Source: an uncultured Clostridia bacterium (GTDB lineage Bacteria; Bacillota; Clostridia; Christensenellales; UBA1242). Taken from it: DNA of 7,455 bases. Below are positions 1-6,078 of this stretch, in pieces (the first letter of the stretch is position 1; every line of letters begins with the position of its first letter). The notes below the pieces were generated by a model. That model did not search any database. It saw nothing but the letters and a program-made list of their open reading frames with translations, and was not told where the DNA came from. The stretch lies in assembly GCA_904397185.1 (NCBI GenBank), contig CAJFOL010000007.1:1-7455 (forward strand), given 5' to 3'. A program made the position numbers and the translations under genes.

Positions 1-786
1 CCAACTGTTTGTCCTAGTTGTGGTAGCACACTTATAAAGAAAGGTCCTCTTCTATTCTGCCCAAATCATTTGGGGTGCAAGGAACAGGTGGTTGATAGGC
101 TTGCTCACTTTGCAAGCCGAGATGCATTCAATATTGAGGGGTTTTCAGAGAAAACGGCCTCACTTGTCTATGACAAATTGAATGTTCGCAAAGTAAGTGA
201 CATTTACAAAATCACAGAGGAAGATTTATTGAAACTTGACAGTTTTAAAGAAAAAAAGTCGCAAAACATAATAAATTCCATAAAAAATAGCAAAAAAATT
301 GATTTTTCAAGATTTTTATATGCTTTGGGCATACCAGAAATAGGTAATAAAACGGCGAAAGACTTGGCTAGAAAATTTGAAAATTTAAACAATTTGGGAA
401 CTGCGACCAAGGAAAAACTTTTAGAAGTTGACGATATAGGCGAGGTCATTGCAGACAATATTATCTCCTTTTTTAAGGATAAGGACAACTTGGACGAAAT
501 ACAAAACCTGTTCAATGTCGGGGTGACAATAAGTGGCAAAGCCTCGGCTCAAACCAACGAAAAAATTTCAGGAAAGACCTTTGTGCTTACAGGGACTTTA
601 ACAAGGCCTAGACGAGAGATTGAAGAGATGATCGAAAATCTTGGAGGCAAGACCAGTTCGTCAGTGTCTAAAAACACCGATTTTGTGCTTGCTGGCGAGA
701 GCGCGGGAAGCAAACTGGACAAGGCGAGAGAACTTGGAGTGAAAGTTATAAATGAAGATGAGTTTTTTGATTTGATTGACAGGTAA
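1..786 (+). CDS. ligA: NAD-dependent DNA ligase LigA, C-terminal part (5' end outside window)
   Basis: LigA seals nicks in duplex DNA with NAD+ as cofactor, in replication and repair, in the cytoplasm. The frame is open from base 1, so the 261 residues seen are the C-terminal two fifths of a protein that is usually about 670 long; the nucleotidyltransferase and most of the OB fold lie upstream. Visible in order: a Cys4 zinc finger at residues 4-26 (CPSCG, then CPNHLGC), the helix-hairpin-helix region (about 30-175, with LGIPEIGNKTAKDLA and VDDIGEVIADNI as HhH turns) and a BRCT domain (about 189-260, starting SGKTFVLTGTL, with LGGK and the NTDFVLAGESAGSK segment). This domain order is diagnostic for bacterial LigA. 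The stop TAA at 784-786 lies inside a small inverted repeat (782-799). A TTG at 70 is an internal codon, not a start. No sign of damage. Confidence 0.97.
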   Translation, partial: PTVCPSCGSTLIKKGPLLFCPNHLGCKEQVVDRLAHFASRDAFNIEGFSEKTASLVYDKLNVRKVSDIYKITEEDLLKLDSFKEKKSQNIINSIKNSKKIDFSRFLYALGIPEIGNKTAKDLARKFENLNNLGTATKEKLLEVDDIGEVIADNIISFFKDKDNLDEIQNLFNVGVTISGKASAQTNEKISGKTFVLTGTLTRPRREIEEMIENLGGKTSSSVSKNTDFVLAGESAGSKLDKARELGVKVINEDEFFDLIDR

Positions 787-799
787 ATCAGATTTTACC
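782..799 (+). repeat. Hairpin over the ligA stop codon
   Basis: GGTAAA (782-787) pairs with TTTACC (794-799) around the loop TCAGAT. The stem contains the ligA stop codon. No T-run follows, so it is not a standard intrinsic terminator; it could stabilise the 3' end of the ligA message or weakly pause transcription. Confidence 0.45.
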
Positions 800-800
800 A

Positions 801-829
801 TTGACAAATTGAGATTGTCATGTTATTCT
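801..829 (+). promoter_or_regulatory. Sigma-A promoter for the 850-1281 gene, overlapped by an inverted repeat
   Basis: A perfect -35 TTGACA (801-806) is followed by a 17-base spacer and a -10 TATTCT (824-829), with an extended -10 TG at 821-822. Transcription would start near 836, so the leader is only about 14 bases and begins in the ribosome binding site. An inverted repeat TGACAA (802-807) / TTGTCA (815-820) covers the -35 box and most of the spacer, where a dimeric repressor could bind; that role is inferred. The promoter also argues against the upstream ATG at 819-821, which would lie before the transcript start. Confidence 0.65.
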
Positions 830-849
830 TAAGCAAAGAAGGGAGAATT

Positions 850-1281
850 ATGGCTGAAAGAAAGACTGCATTGGAACAATATCTTTTTACCAAAAAGACA
901 CTCTACGAACTTGGACCAGAGATGAGCGATGAAGAACTAAAAGATTTTATTAGAGTTATTGACAGGAAAATATCAGAAAATAAAAGGGAATTAAGGCATA
1001 ACACCAAGGTTGTCGCTCTTGACATTGCCTCTATTACCGCTGAATTTTTGGCAGGGATAGGCTTATTTTCTTCACTTTTTGCAGACGGTATGGTCAAGAA
1101 TGTAATATTTGGAATAAGTTTAAGTATGTTTGCTGTTGGTGCAATTGGACATTTGGTGCTAAAAGAAAAATACGACAAAGTCGACGATGTTTCAAAGGAA
1201 CTTATTAAACTTAAAGAATATTATCAAAGTATAATAGACGAGCGGGAAGAGTTTAGAGATATATTCCCAGACCTAGCATAA
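850..1281 (+). CDS. Two-helix membrane protein of unknown function (143 aa)
   Basis: I do not recognise a family. The start chosen is ATG 850, four bases after AAAGAAGGGAG (835-845), an excellent ribosome binding site; the upstream in-frame ATG at 820 has no such site and would lie upstream of the predicted transcript start. The protein has a charged, helical N-terminal part (residues 1-52, SDEELKDFIRVIDRKISENK), two hydrophobic segments (about 53-76 and 82-104) separated by the short turn ADGMVK, and a charged helical C-terminal tail (about 105-143). This gives a membrane hairpin with both ends probably in the cytoplasm. No catalytic motif is visible. It sits alone between ligA and ogg, with its own promoter and a terminator directly after its stop. 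Function unknown; the DNA-repair neighbours are not proof of a shared role. Confidence 0.85.
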   Translation: MAERKTALEQYLFTKKTLYELGPEMSDEELKDFIRVIDRKISENKRELRHNTKVVALDIASITAEFLAGIGLFSSLFADGMVKNVIFGISLSMFAVGAIGHLVLKEKYDKVDDVSKELIKLKEYYQSIIDEREEFRDIFPDLA

Positions 1282-1306
1282 AAACCTTAAAATTTTAAGG
1301 TTTTTT
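1281..1306 (+). terminator. Intrinsic terminator, perfect 24-base palindrome
   Basis: AAAACCTTAAAA (1281-1292) is followed directly by its reverse complement (1293-1304) and six T (1301-1306). In RNA the stem would be roughly AAAACCTTA / TAAGGTTTT closed by an A/T loop. The A-run before and T-run after would let it work on both strands. It starts in the last base of the preceding stop codon and ends only about 20 bases before the next start. Confidence 0.8.
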
Positions 1307-1326
1307 ATTTTAAATTAGGAGATAAT

Positions 1327-2154
1327 ATGTTGTACGAAGTAGATAAAGATTGCATATTAGTGCAAAATCGAAGCGAATTTAATATTGAACATATTTTAGA
1401 ATGTGGGCAAGTCTTTTGTTATGGGAAAGAGGACGATAAATATTTGGTCTTCCCACAAGATAAGTATGCAGAGGTTATTGAATATAAAGACGGCTACAAA
1501 CTTTTGACAAAAGATACCGATTATTTTATAGATTTTTTTGACTTGAATACCTCTTATAGCAAGATAAAGGAAGAACTTGCAAAGCAAGAGATTATGAAAA
1601 AGCCTATAGAGTTTGGTTATGGCATAAGAATTTTAAAGCAAGACCTATTTGAAACTCTTATTTCTTTTATTATTTCTGCAAACAACAATATCAAGCGAAT
1701 AAAACTTATTTTAAACAACTTGCGTAAAAACTTGAGTAAGGATGGCAAAAGTTTTCCGACATATGAAGAACTACTCTCATGCAATGAAGAGTTTTTTGAA
1801 AAAATGGGAGCAGGGTATAGAGCAGGCTATCTTTATAAGGTGCTACGACAGGTCACAAGAGAGGACCTCAGTGCATTTGCAAGTTTACCTACCAAAGAGT
1901 TGAGGCAAAAACTCATCTCGCTGAGCGGGGTGGGACCAAAGGTGGCAGATTGTGTTATGCTCTTTGGATATAACCGCTTTGATGTCTTTCCAGTCGACAC
2001 ATGGATACAAAAAATGTATAATATGTTCTTTTCTCCACTCGATAATCGTGAGAAAATATCACAAAATTTGATTGAGCAGTTTGGCTCACTTTCGGGATAT
2101 GCTCAGCAGTATTTGTTCTATTATCAACGTTCATATTTAGGGAAATTAGACTAA
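1327..2154 (+). CDS. ogg: 8-oxoguanine DNA glycosylase / AP lyase, OGG1 family
   Basis: The enzyme removes 8-oxoguanine paired with C and nicks the abasic site, starting base-excision repair. The 275-residue length fits bacterial OGG1-type enzymes. Seen: an N-terminal OGG_N domain with the ECGQVF segment (25-30), the conserved GIRILKQDLFETLISFIISANNNIKRI block (about 99-125) matching the human GIR.L.QD..E.L.SFI.S.NNNI pattern, then the helix-hairpin-helix GPD motif LSGVGPKVADC (199-209) with the catalytic Lys205 and the catalytic Asp224 in PVDTW. The C-terminal AQQYLFYYQR (259-268) matches the base-pocket helix. Where most members read GQxFRW, this one has GQVFCYG, so the usual Arg-Trp is missing. 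AGGAG (1317-1321) precedes ATG 1327. There is no room for a promoter between the upstream terminator and the start, so it may depend on readthrough. Confidence 0.93.
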   Translation: MLYEVDKDCILVQNRSEFNIEHILECGQVFCYGKEDDKYLVFPQDKYAEVIEYKDGYKLLTKDTDYFIDFFDLNTSYSKIKEELAKQEIMKKPIEFGYGIRILKQDLFETLISFIISANNNIKRIKLILNNLRKNLSKDGKSFPTYEELLSCNEEFFEKMGAGYRAGYLYKVLRQVTREDLSAFASLPTKELRQKLISLSGVGPKVADCVMLFGYNRFDVFPVDTWIQKMYNMFFSPLDNREKISQNLIEQFGSLSGYAQQYLFYYQRSYLGKLD

Positions 2155-2233
2155 AATGACAAAATTTTCGAAGAAAAACACTATTTTTTTCTTTATTTTT
2201 TGATAAATTTGAAAATTTCATGTAAAATTGGTA

Positions 2234-2262
2234 TTTACATTGCCAAGTTAGTGTGATATAAT
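2234..2262 (+). promoter_or_regulatory. Sigma-A promoter for floA
   Basis: TTTACA (2234-2239), a 17-base spacer and a perfect TATAAT (2257-2262) with extended -10 TG at 2254-2255. The predicted start of transcription is near 2269, right at the ribosome binding site GGAGGA (2269-2274), giving a leader of about 12 bases. No operator-like repeat is evident. Confidence 0.8.
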
Positions 2263-2280
2263 TAAATCGGAGGATAGATA

Positions 2281-3315
2281 ATGAAATCTTTAATGCTCGC
2301 CACTTTTGGCACAACTGAAATAGTGCTTGTATCAGTCTTTGGAGCAATACTTGTTGGCATAATTATTTACTATGCCTGTGTTCCATTTAAGAGTTTTTTA
2401 AATGCACTTTTTTCGGGATGTTATATTCCAAGTTTTAAATTAATCAATATAAAAAATAGAAAATTTAATGTAAAAGACGTTGTAGATGCATATATTTTGG
2501 CTAAAAAATCTGGTAAAAAACTTTCTCTTGATGAGATTGAGACTTTGATGTCTGCAGGTGGAAGTGTCAAAAATGTCATCAACGCGATGAATTTTGCAGA
2601 TAACTCAGGACTTAAACTTGACTTTAAACTTGCAAGTTCCATTGAAATATCTTCGGGCGATGTTATGAAACAGGTCCAAGATGCAATCACTTCTCGGGTG
2701 GTCGAAGTTGACCAAATCAAAGGATTTGCAAAAGATAATCAAGAGATGGTTGTAAGTTGCAAATTTTCTATAAAGTTAAATCTTAATAAATATATCTCAG
2801 GGCTTGGCGAAGAAGATTTGAAGAATAATGTTAGGGCATGGATAATGGAAAATATTTCAAAGACCAGCGACCATAATCAAATCTTGTCAGAGCCAAACCA
2901 GACACTACTTTCAAACCTCGACCTTCGAGTTATAACTTTAAAATCAAGATATGACCTTATTGATATCAACATTTTGTCAATTGACTTAGGCAGAGACTTG
3001 AATGCTGAAAATGACTTAAAATCAGCAGAAAAAGAGAAAATTTATGCTCAAATTGAAGCCGAAAGACGAAAAAATGCCGAAGAAATCAAGGAAATTCAAA
3101 CGAGAACTAAGACGGAAGAGATGAAATCTAACGTTTTAAAAGCAGAGGCAGAAGTTCCAGAGGCAATATCTCAGGCAATCAAAGAAGGTAGATTCTCGGT
3201 TATGGACTACTACAAACTCATGAACTTGCAGGCAGACACCGCACTTAGACGTTCAATCATAAACGACAATAAAAAACAACAGCCAAATGATGACGATGAA
3301 GGAGATTTATTCTAA
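2281..3315 (+). CDS. floA: Flotillin-like protein FloA (UPF0365 family)
   Basis: FloA proteins form oligomeric scaffolds of functional membrane microdomains. At 344 residues it is slightly longer than B. subtilis FloA (331). The N-terminal hydrophobic segment (about 13-35) is followed by the family region: VKDVVDAYILAKKSGKKLSLDEIETLMSAGG (65-94, matching the 'hKAGLnv...LEshylAGGNVdrVV' part), an SPFH-like body with LDFKLASSIEISSGDV (113-128), YISGLGEEDL (171-180), SDHNQILSEPNQ (196-207) and DINILSIDLGRDL (228-240), then a charged coiled coil (about 241-297) and EAEVPEAISQAIKEGRFSVMDYY (289-311), a hallmark of the family. The tail ends in acidic DDDEGDLF. The coiled coil has fewer EA repeats than Bacillus FloA. 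Its stop overlaps the next start (TAATG), so the two are coupled. The NfeD partner gene often found beside floA is not present in this window. Confidence 0.92.
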   Translation: MKSLMLATFGTTEIVLVSVFGAILVGIIIYYACVPFKSFLNALFSGCYIPSFKLINIKNRKFNVKDVVDAYILAKKSGKKLSLDEIETLMSAGGSVKNVINAMNFADNSGLKLDFKLASSIEISSGDVMKQVQDAITSRVVEVDQIKGFAKDNQEMVVSCKFSIKLNLNKYISGLGEEDLKNNVRAWIMENISKTSDHNQILSEPNQTLLSNLDLRVITLKSRYDLIDINILSIDLGRDLNAENDLKSAEKEKIYAQIEAERRKNAEEIKEIQTRTKTEEMKSNVLKAEAEVPEAISQAIKEGRFSVMDYYKLMNLQADTALRRSIINDNKKQQPNDDDEGDLF

Positions 3316-3845
3316 TGGATACTGTAACTCTTTTGTGTATTATAGGCGGAGGAGTGCTATTTTTAATAGTTGTGGCAGTTGTTTTGATTAGAAGGTCAAA
3401 TAAGAAAAGATTTCAAAAATTACAACAAAATCTTAATAAATATAAGGCTGAAAATCAAGAGTTTGAGCATAATGCAAAGATAACACTCGCTAAAGACGAA
3501 GAGAAAAAGCCAGAAGAAAAGGTGGAAGAAAAGGAAGAAGTCAAACAGGAACCTTTGATTGAAGAATATGACGAAGGGCCTGTACCTGTACCAACTCAAA
3601 GGAGAAGAAGACGAGATATTGATGACGATTTTGCAAGTTTTTTGGAGGGGAATTCTCTGCAAAACAAAAGACCATCAACTTCCAAACAATCCACTACCGA
3701 TGATTTTGAGGACTTTTTAGAGGAACATGCCTATTCAAGACGAATATTGAGCAAGGATATACGAAGCAAACTCCAAGATTTGCCTCCAGAGATTAAGGCT
3801 GTAATACTCAGCAATGTCTTTAATAAATATGATGATAATAAATAA
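3315..3845 (+). CDS. Single-pass membrane protein coupled to floA, unknown function (176 aa)
   Basis: I do not recognise a family. ATG 3315 overlaps the floA stop as TAATG, with GAAGGAG (3298-3304) upstream, so translation is probably coupled and the product may act with FloA. Residues 5-25 are a membrane segment followed at once by RRSNKKR, which predicts an outside N-terminus and a cytoplasmic remainder. Then come a helical charged stretch (30-60), a Glu/Lys/Pro-rich linker (61-95), a basic patch QRRRRR (95-100), and two near-identical motifs, DDFASFLEGN (104-113) and DDFEDFLEEH (129-138), split by a Ser/Thr-rich linker. The C-terminus (145-172, DIRSKLQDLPPEIKAVILSN) looks like a short folded helical module. 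The layout is that of an anchored adaptor with two copies of a peptide motif that binds a partner; this is inference. A strong terminator follows. Confidence 0.85.
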   Translation: MDTVTLLCIIGGGVLFLIVVAVVLIRRSNKKRFQKLQQNLNKYKAENQEFEHNAKITLAKDEEKKPEEKVEEKEEVKQEPLIEEYDEGPVPVPTQRRRRRDIDDDFASFLEGNSLQNKRPSTSKQSTTDDFEDFLEEHAYSRRILSKDIRSKLQDLPPEIKAVILSNVFNKYDDNK

Positions 3846-3870
3846 TGCAAGGGAAATCTTGCATTTTTTT
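3844..3870 (+). terminator. Intrinsic terminator of the floA operon
   Basis: AATGCAAG (3844-3851) pairs with CTTGCATT (3858-3865) around the loop GGAAAT, followed by seven T (3864-3870). A textbook rho-independent terminator beginning in the stop codon of the preceding gene. Confidence 0.92.
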
Positions 3871-3891
3871 ATTTGCTTAAAAATACGTATC

Positions 3892-3923
3892 AAAAATTCA
3901 TAAAAATTGAAAAATTCATAAAA
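3892..3923. repeat. 14-base direct repeat, 18-base spacing
   Basis: AAAAATTCATAAAA occurs at 3892-3905 and again at 3910-3923, start to start 18 bases, separated by ATTG. It lies just upstream of a TATAAT box at 3935. It could be a tandem binding site, but in such AT-rich DNA chance similarity is also likely. Confidence 0.45.
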
Positions 3924-4044
3924 GAATGCTAAAATATAATAAAGATATAGTTTTTTTGATGATTTTAAGCATAAATTGACGAAAAAATTTGCGAATGCAT
4001 TATGTTTAGAGAAATTTTTATTGTATAATATAAACTATGTGATG

Positions 4045-4072
4045 TTAAAATTTTATTTGCATAAAATTTTAA
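4045..4072. repeat. Perfect 12-bp AT hairpin upstream of yqfC
   Basis: TTAAAATTTTAT (4045-4056) and its exact reverse complement (4061-4072) flank the loop TTGC; a G-T and a T-A pair extend it by two. No T-run follows on either strand. The stem is all A/T. It could be a protein-binding palindrome or a weak structure in the leader of the yqfC transcript. Confidence 0.6.
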
Positions 4073-4077
4073 TAAAT

Positions 4078-4162
4078 CCTAGCGAATTTGTGTGCTTCAC
4101 ACACTCATCGCATAGTATGTATTACCATCAGCATCATCCTTGCAAGCAAATTCGGCTTCCGG
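4078..4162. repeat. Less AT-rich patch with nested inverted repeats
   Basis: GCGA (4082-4085) can pair with TCGC (4108-4111), and within that loop TGTGTG (4089-4094) pairs with CACACA (4098-4103) across CTT. Farther out, AGCGAATTTG (4081-4090) is a near inverted match of CAAATTCGGCT (4148-4158). The base CCTAGCGAA (4078-4086) recurs in reverse orientation in the downstream repeat cluster (7004-7012). On the - strand 4097-4162 is an open frame ending in TGA. It may be a diverged member of the same repeat class or a gene remnant. Confidence 0.4.
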
Positions 4163-4198
4163 TAATATAAATATAAAATTAAACGCATATCTTAAAGT

Positions 4199-4205
4199 GG
4201 AGGGG
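4199..4205 (+). promoter_or_regulatory. Ribosome binding site that fixes the yqfC start
   Basis: GGAGGGG ends three bases before GTG 4209, and its GGAGG core ends five bases before it. It is the only strong site near the 5' end of the frame, so it favours GTG 4209 over the TTG at 4140, which has no ribosome binding site. Confidence 0.75.
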
Positions 4206-4208
4206 TAT

Positions 4209-4472
4209 GTGTTTAATTTTTTTAATGAGATAAAAAACAAAGCGGTTGGCATTGACTATAATCTTTTAAATGACTTTAACATTATAAATTTATCTGGAAA
4301 ACTCCTTTATGTGGAGGGACATCAAGGCATAACAATATTAAATCAAGAGATGATTGCCTTCAAAGTTAAAAGAGGACGAGTGGTTGTTGAGGGCAAGGGA
4401 CTTTTTTTGTGTGAACTTACCGACAATACCCTTACTATTCAAGGTCAAATAAGCAAAATGGAGATATTTTAA
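4209..4472 (+). CDS. yqfC: Sporulation protein YqfC (YabP/YqfC family)
   Basis: YqfC is a small conserved protein of spore-formers, expressed in the mother cell under sigma-E in Bacillus; its biochemical role is not settled. With the GTG start at 4209 it has 87 residues, close to the usual 90-95. The start gives MFNFFNEIKNKAV, matching the basic helical N-terminus of the family. The family core follows: INLSGKLLYVEGHQGI (26-41, the 'G...L.IENHKGI' signature), then FKVKRGRVVVEGKGLFL (51-67) and LTIQGQISKMEIF (75-87), a run of beta strands with the G.I..IEF ending. A longer frame reaches back to 4116 but its extra residues do not resemble the family. The stop overlaps the yqfD start as TAATG. 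First gene of the yqfC-yqfD-ybeY-era operon. Confidence 0.87.
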   Translation: MFNFFNEIKNKAVGIDYNLLNDFNIINLSGKLLYVEGHQGITILNQEMIAFKVKRGRVVVEGKGLFLCELTDNTLTIQGQISKMEIF

Positions 4473-5596
4473 TGTTAAAAAACAGGTCAAAGGTAAAAGT
4501 CAAGGGGTTAAATCAAGAGAGAGCGATAAACAATATCTCTAAAACAGTCAATATTTACAACTTTAAAAGATACGATAAGTCGTTAAGTGAATTTGAAATC
4601 GATTTAAAAGATTCAAAAAAGATAAAAAAGTTGCTTGAAAATGAGGGACTTGCCCTACTATCTATAAAAAATAGTGGGCTTGCCTATATTTTTAAAGAGA
4701 TTTTAGGACGACTCGGCATCATAATCGGTCTTATTTTTGTGCTGTTTTTTTACATTATTCAATATGGTTTTGTCTTAAAGATTGAAGTTTGGGGCGGAGA
4801 AAGTTATGAGCAAGCAGAAGTAAGAAAATTCGTGCAAGAAAATATGACAAGTCATTTTAAGAGCAATATTTCTACTGAAGAACTGGAGATAAAAGTGCGG
4901 AACAATTTTGACTATGTAAGTTCTGTAAGCATTGCTATCATCGGACAAAGTCTGATTGTCAATCTAAATCCAACCGTTTTGCCAGACGAAATGGAAGGAG
5001 AGTTTAAACCTATTGTAAGCGAGTACAATGGACTTATCACAAAAATCAACCTTATTCAAGGAACACTTAACTGCAAGGTCGGAGATATTGTCCAAGAGGG
5101 TGACATATTGGTCTTGCCTTATACCATAGACTCTGACGGAAATATGTATGAGGTCCAGCCTCGTGCTGAAATTTATGCAGATGTTTGGATAAGTTCGACC
5201 GTCTCTCATTATGACTATAAAATTGTGCAGTCTCGCACTGGAAAGACTATCACGACAAGCCAAGTATTGCTCGGCGGGCTTGTGATCTATGACAACTCCC
5301 CATCGGTGTCATTTGCTGACTATGAGTGTGAGACAAGTACGAAAATTTTAACAAAAAACCTCATTTTGCCACTTTATTTAAAGAAAACTATATATTATGA
5401 GATTGCAATCGAAGAAATTTATCAGCCTTTTGATGAAGTAAAAGACACAATTATTGAACAAGCACATGAAAAAGCCTTGATTTTTTTTGATAAAAATGAC
5501 ATAATAATAAATGAAAACGTAACGATTACAGAAGGCGGTGGGTGCCATAATGTAAATTACACACTCACAGTCAATAAAAACATAGGAGAAAGTTAA
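4472..5596 (+). CDS. yqfD: Sporulation protein YqfD
   Basis: YqfD is a membrane protein of spore-formers, always paired with yqfC; in Bacillus it is a sigma-E mother-cell gene, with roles at or around engulfment. The 374 residues fit the family (about 390). Seen: a cytoplasmic, charged N-terminal domain (1-76, with LLENEGLALLSIKNSGLAYI), one membrane helix (about 79-100), and an outer part that starts with IEVWGGESYEQAEVRKFV (104-121), a POTRA/FtsQ-like strand-helix unit including VSSVSIAIIGQSLIVNL (149-165). The family signature IVSEYNGLITKINLIQGTLNCKVGDIVQEGDILV lies at 181-214, followed by ARAEIYADVW-type strands (RAEIYADVW, about 231-239). GGAGAT (4460-4465) precedes ATG 4472. Both ends overlap their neighbours by one base (TAATG), so the operon is translationally coupled. 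Confidence 0.9.
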   Translation: MLKNRSKVKVKGLNQERAINNISKTVNIYNFKRYDKSLSEFEIDLKDSKKIKKLLENEGLALLSIKNSGLAYIFKEILGRLGIIIGLIFVLFFYIIQYGFVLKIEVWGGESYEQAEVRKFVQENMTSHFKSNISTEELEIKVRNNFDYVSSVSIAIIGQSLIVNLNPTVLPDEMEGEFKPIVSEYNGLITKINLIQGTLNCKVGDIVQEGDILVLPYTIDSDGNMYEVQPRAEIYADVWISSTVSHYDYKIVQSRTGKTITTSQVLLGGLVIYDNSPSVSFADYECETSTKILTKNLILPLYLKKTIYYEIAIEEIYQPFDEVKDTIIEQAHEKALIFFDKNDIIINENVTITEGGGCHNVNYTLTVNKNIGES

Positions 5597-6078
5597 TGCA
5601 AGTAAATTTTGAAAAAGTTGGATTTAGGTATAGAAGGTTAATAAAAAAAATATACGATTTTGCACTAAATTACACAGATAACAATTTTAAATATGCAGAA
5701 ATTACCGTCTCTTTTGCAAGTCCCGAAAGGATAAGAGAGTTAAATTATGAGTACAGAAAAGTTGATAGGGCGACAGACGTCTTGTCCTTTCCAATGCTTG
5801 ATATAGTTTTTCCGCAAAAGTTAAAAGATTTTGAAAGTGAGGTGTCCCCTGATGGCTCATTATATCTTGGGGATGTTGTGATTTGCCCAAGTATTGCAAG
5901 AAAACAGGCGAAGGAGTATAAACATAGCAAAAAACGTGAGATAGGTTTTCTCGCCTTGCATGGACTTCTGCACGTGCTGGGATATGACCATATAAAAAAG
6001 GAAGACGAAGAGATTATGCAAAAGACGGCGAATGAAATACTCAATCAACTCAATATAAAAAGGAAGAAAAATGTTTAA
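5596..6078 (+). CDS. ybeY: Endoribonuclease YbeY (rRNA maturation factor)
   Basis: YbeY is a zinc-dependent single-strand endoribonuclease that takes part in 16S rRNA 3' processing and 70S quality control in the cytoplasm. The 160 residues are a normal length. The signature HGLLHVLGYDH (122-132) supplies the three zinc-binding His122, His126 and His132. RATDVLSFP (58-66), with the conserved Arg58, and YLGDVVICP (90-98) are the two other family motifs. AGGAGAA (5584-5590) precedes ATG 5596. The start overlaps the yqfD stop as TAATG and the 3' end overlaps era by eight bases. In Bacillus phoH and yqfF lie just upstream; here the gene follows yqfD directly. Confidence 0.96.
   Translation: MQVNFEKVGFRYRRLIKKIYDFALNYTDNNFKYAEITVSFASPERIRELNYEYRKVDRATDVLSFPMLDIVFPQKLKDFESEVSPDGSLYLGDVVICPSIARKQAKEYKHSKKREIGFLALHGLLHVLGYDHIKKEDEEIMQKTANEILNQLNIKRKKNV

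Larger units (their letters stand above)
3871..4208. other. Intergenic region between the floA operon and yqfC
   Basis: 338 bases with no credible gene. It is very AT-rich up to about 4077, then clearly less so in 4078-4162. It holds a 14-base direct repeat (3892-3923), a perfect AT hairpin (4045-4072) and a short inverted-repeat patch, listed separately. A weak sigma-A candidate is TTGACG (3976-3981), 16 bases, CATTAT (3998-4003); two bare TATAAT boxes (3935-3940, 4024-4029) lack a matching -35. yqfCD are sigma-E genes in Bacillus, but I found no convincing sigma-E promoter. The transcript for the downstream operon must start somewhere here, or the genes rely on readthrough. Confidence 0.6.

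Noticed and set aside
204..539. Long antisense frames opposite ligA and the other genes
   Set aside because: They are shadows of well-identified + strand genes, without ribosome binding sites or family features.
820..849. Longer start (ATG 820) for the two-helix membrane protein
   Set aside because: It lies upstream of the predicted transcript start and overlaps the -10 region; the strong AAGAAGGGAG site belongs to ATG 850.
2161..2222. Possible terminator after ogg (AAATTTTC ... GAAAATTT)
   Set aside because: The arms are about 40 bases apart and A/T only; no T-run follows the second arm.
4111..4118. CATAGTAT as a sigma-E -10 box for yqfC
   Set aside because: Six of eight bases fit, but no -35 element stands at the right distance (GTGTGCTT is there instead).
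3976..4170. 64-codon + frame starting at TTG before yqfC
   Set aside because: No ribosome binding site, crosses the AT hairpin and the inverted-repeat patch, low-complexity residue mix, no family resemblance.
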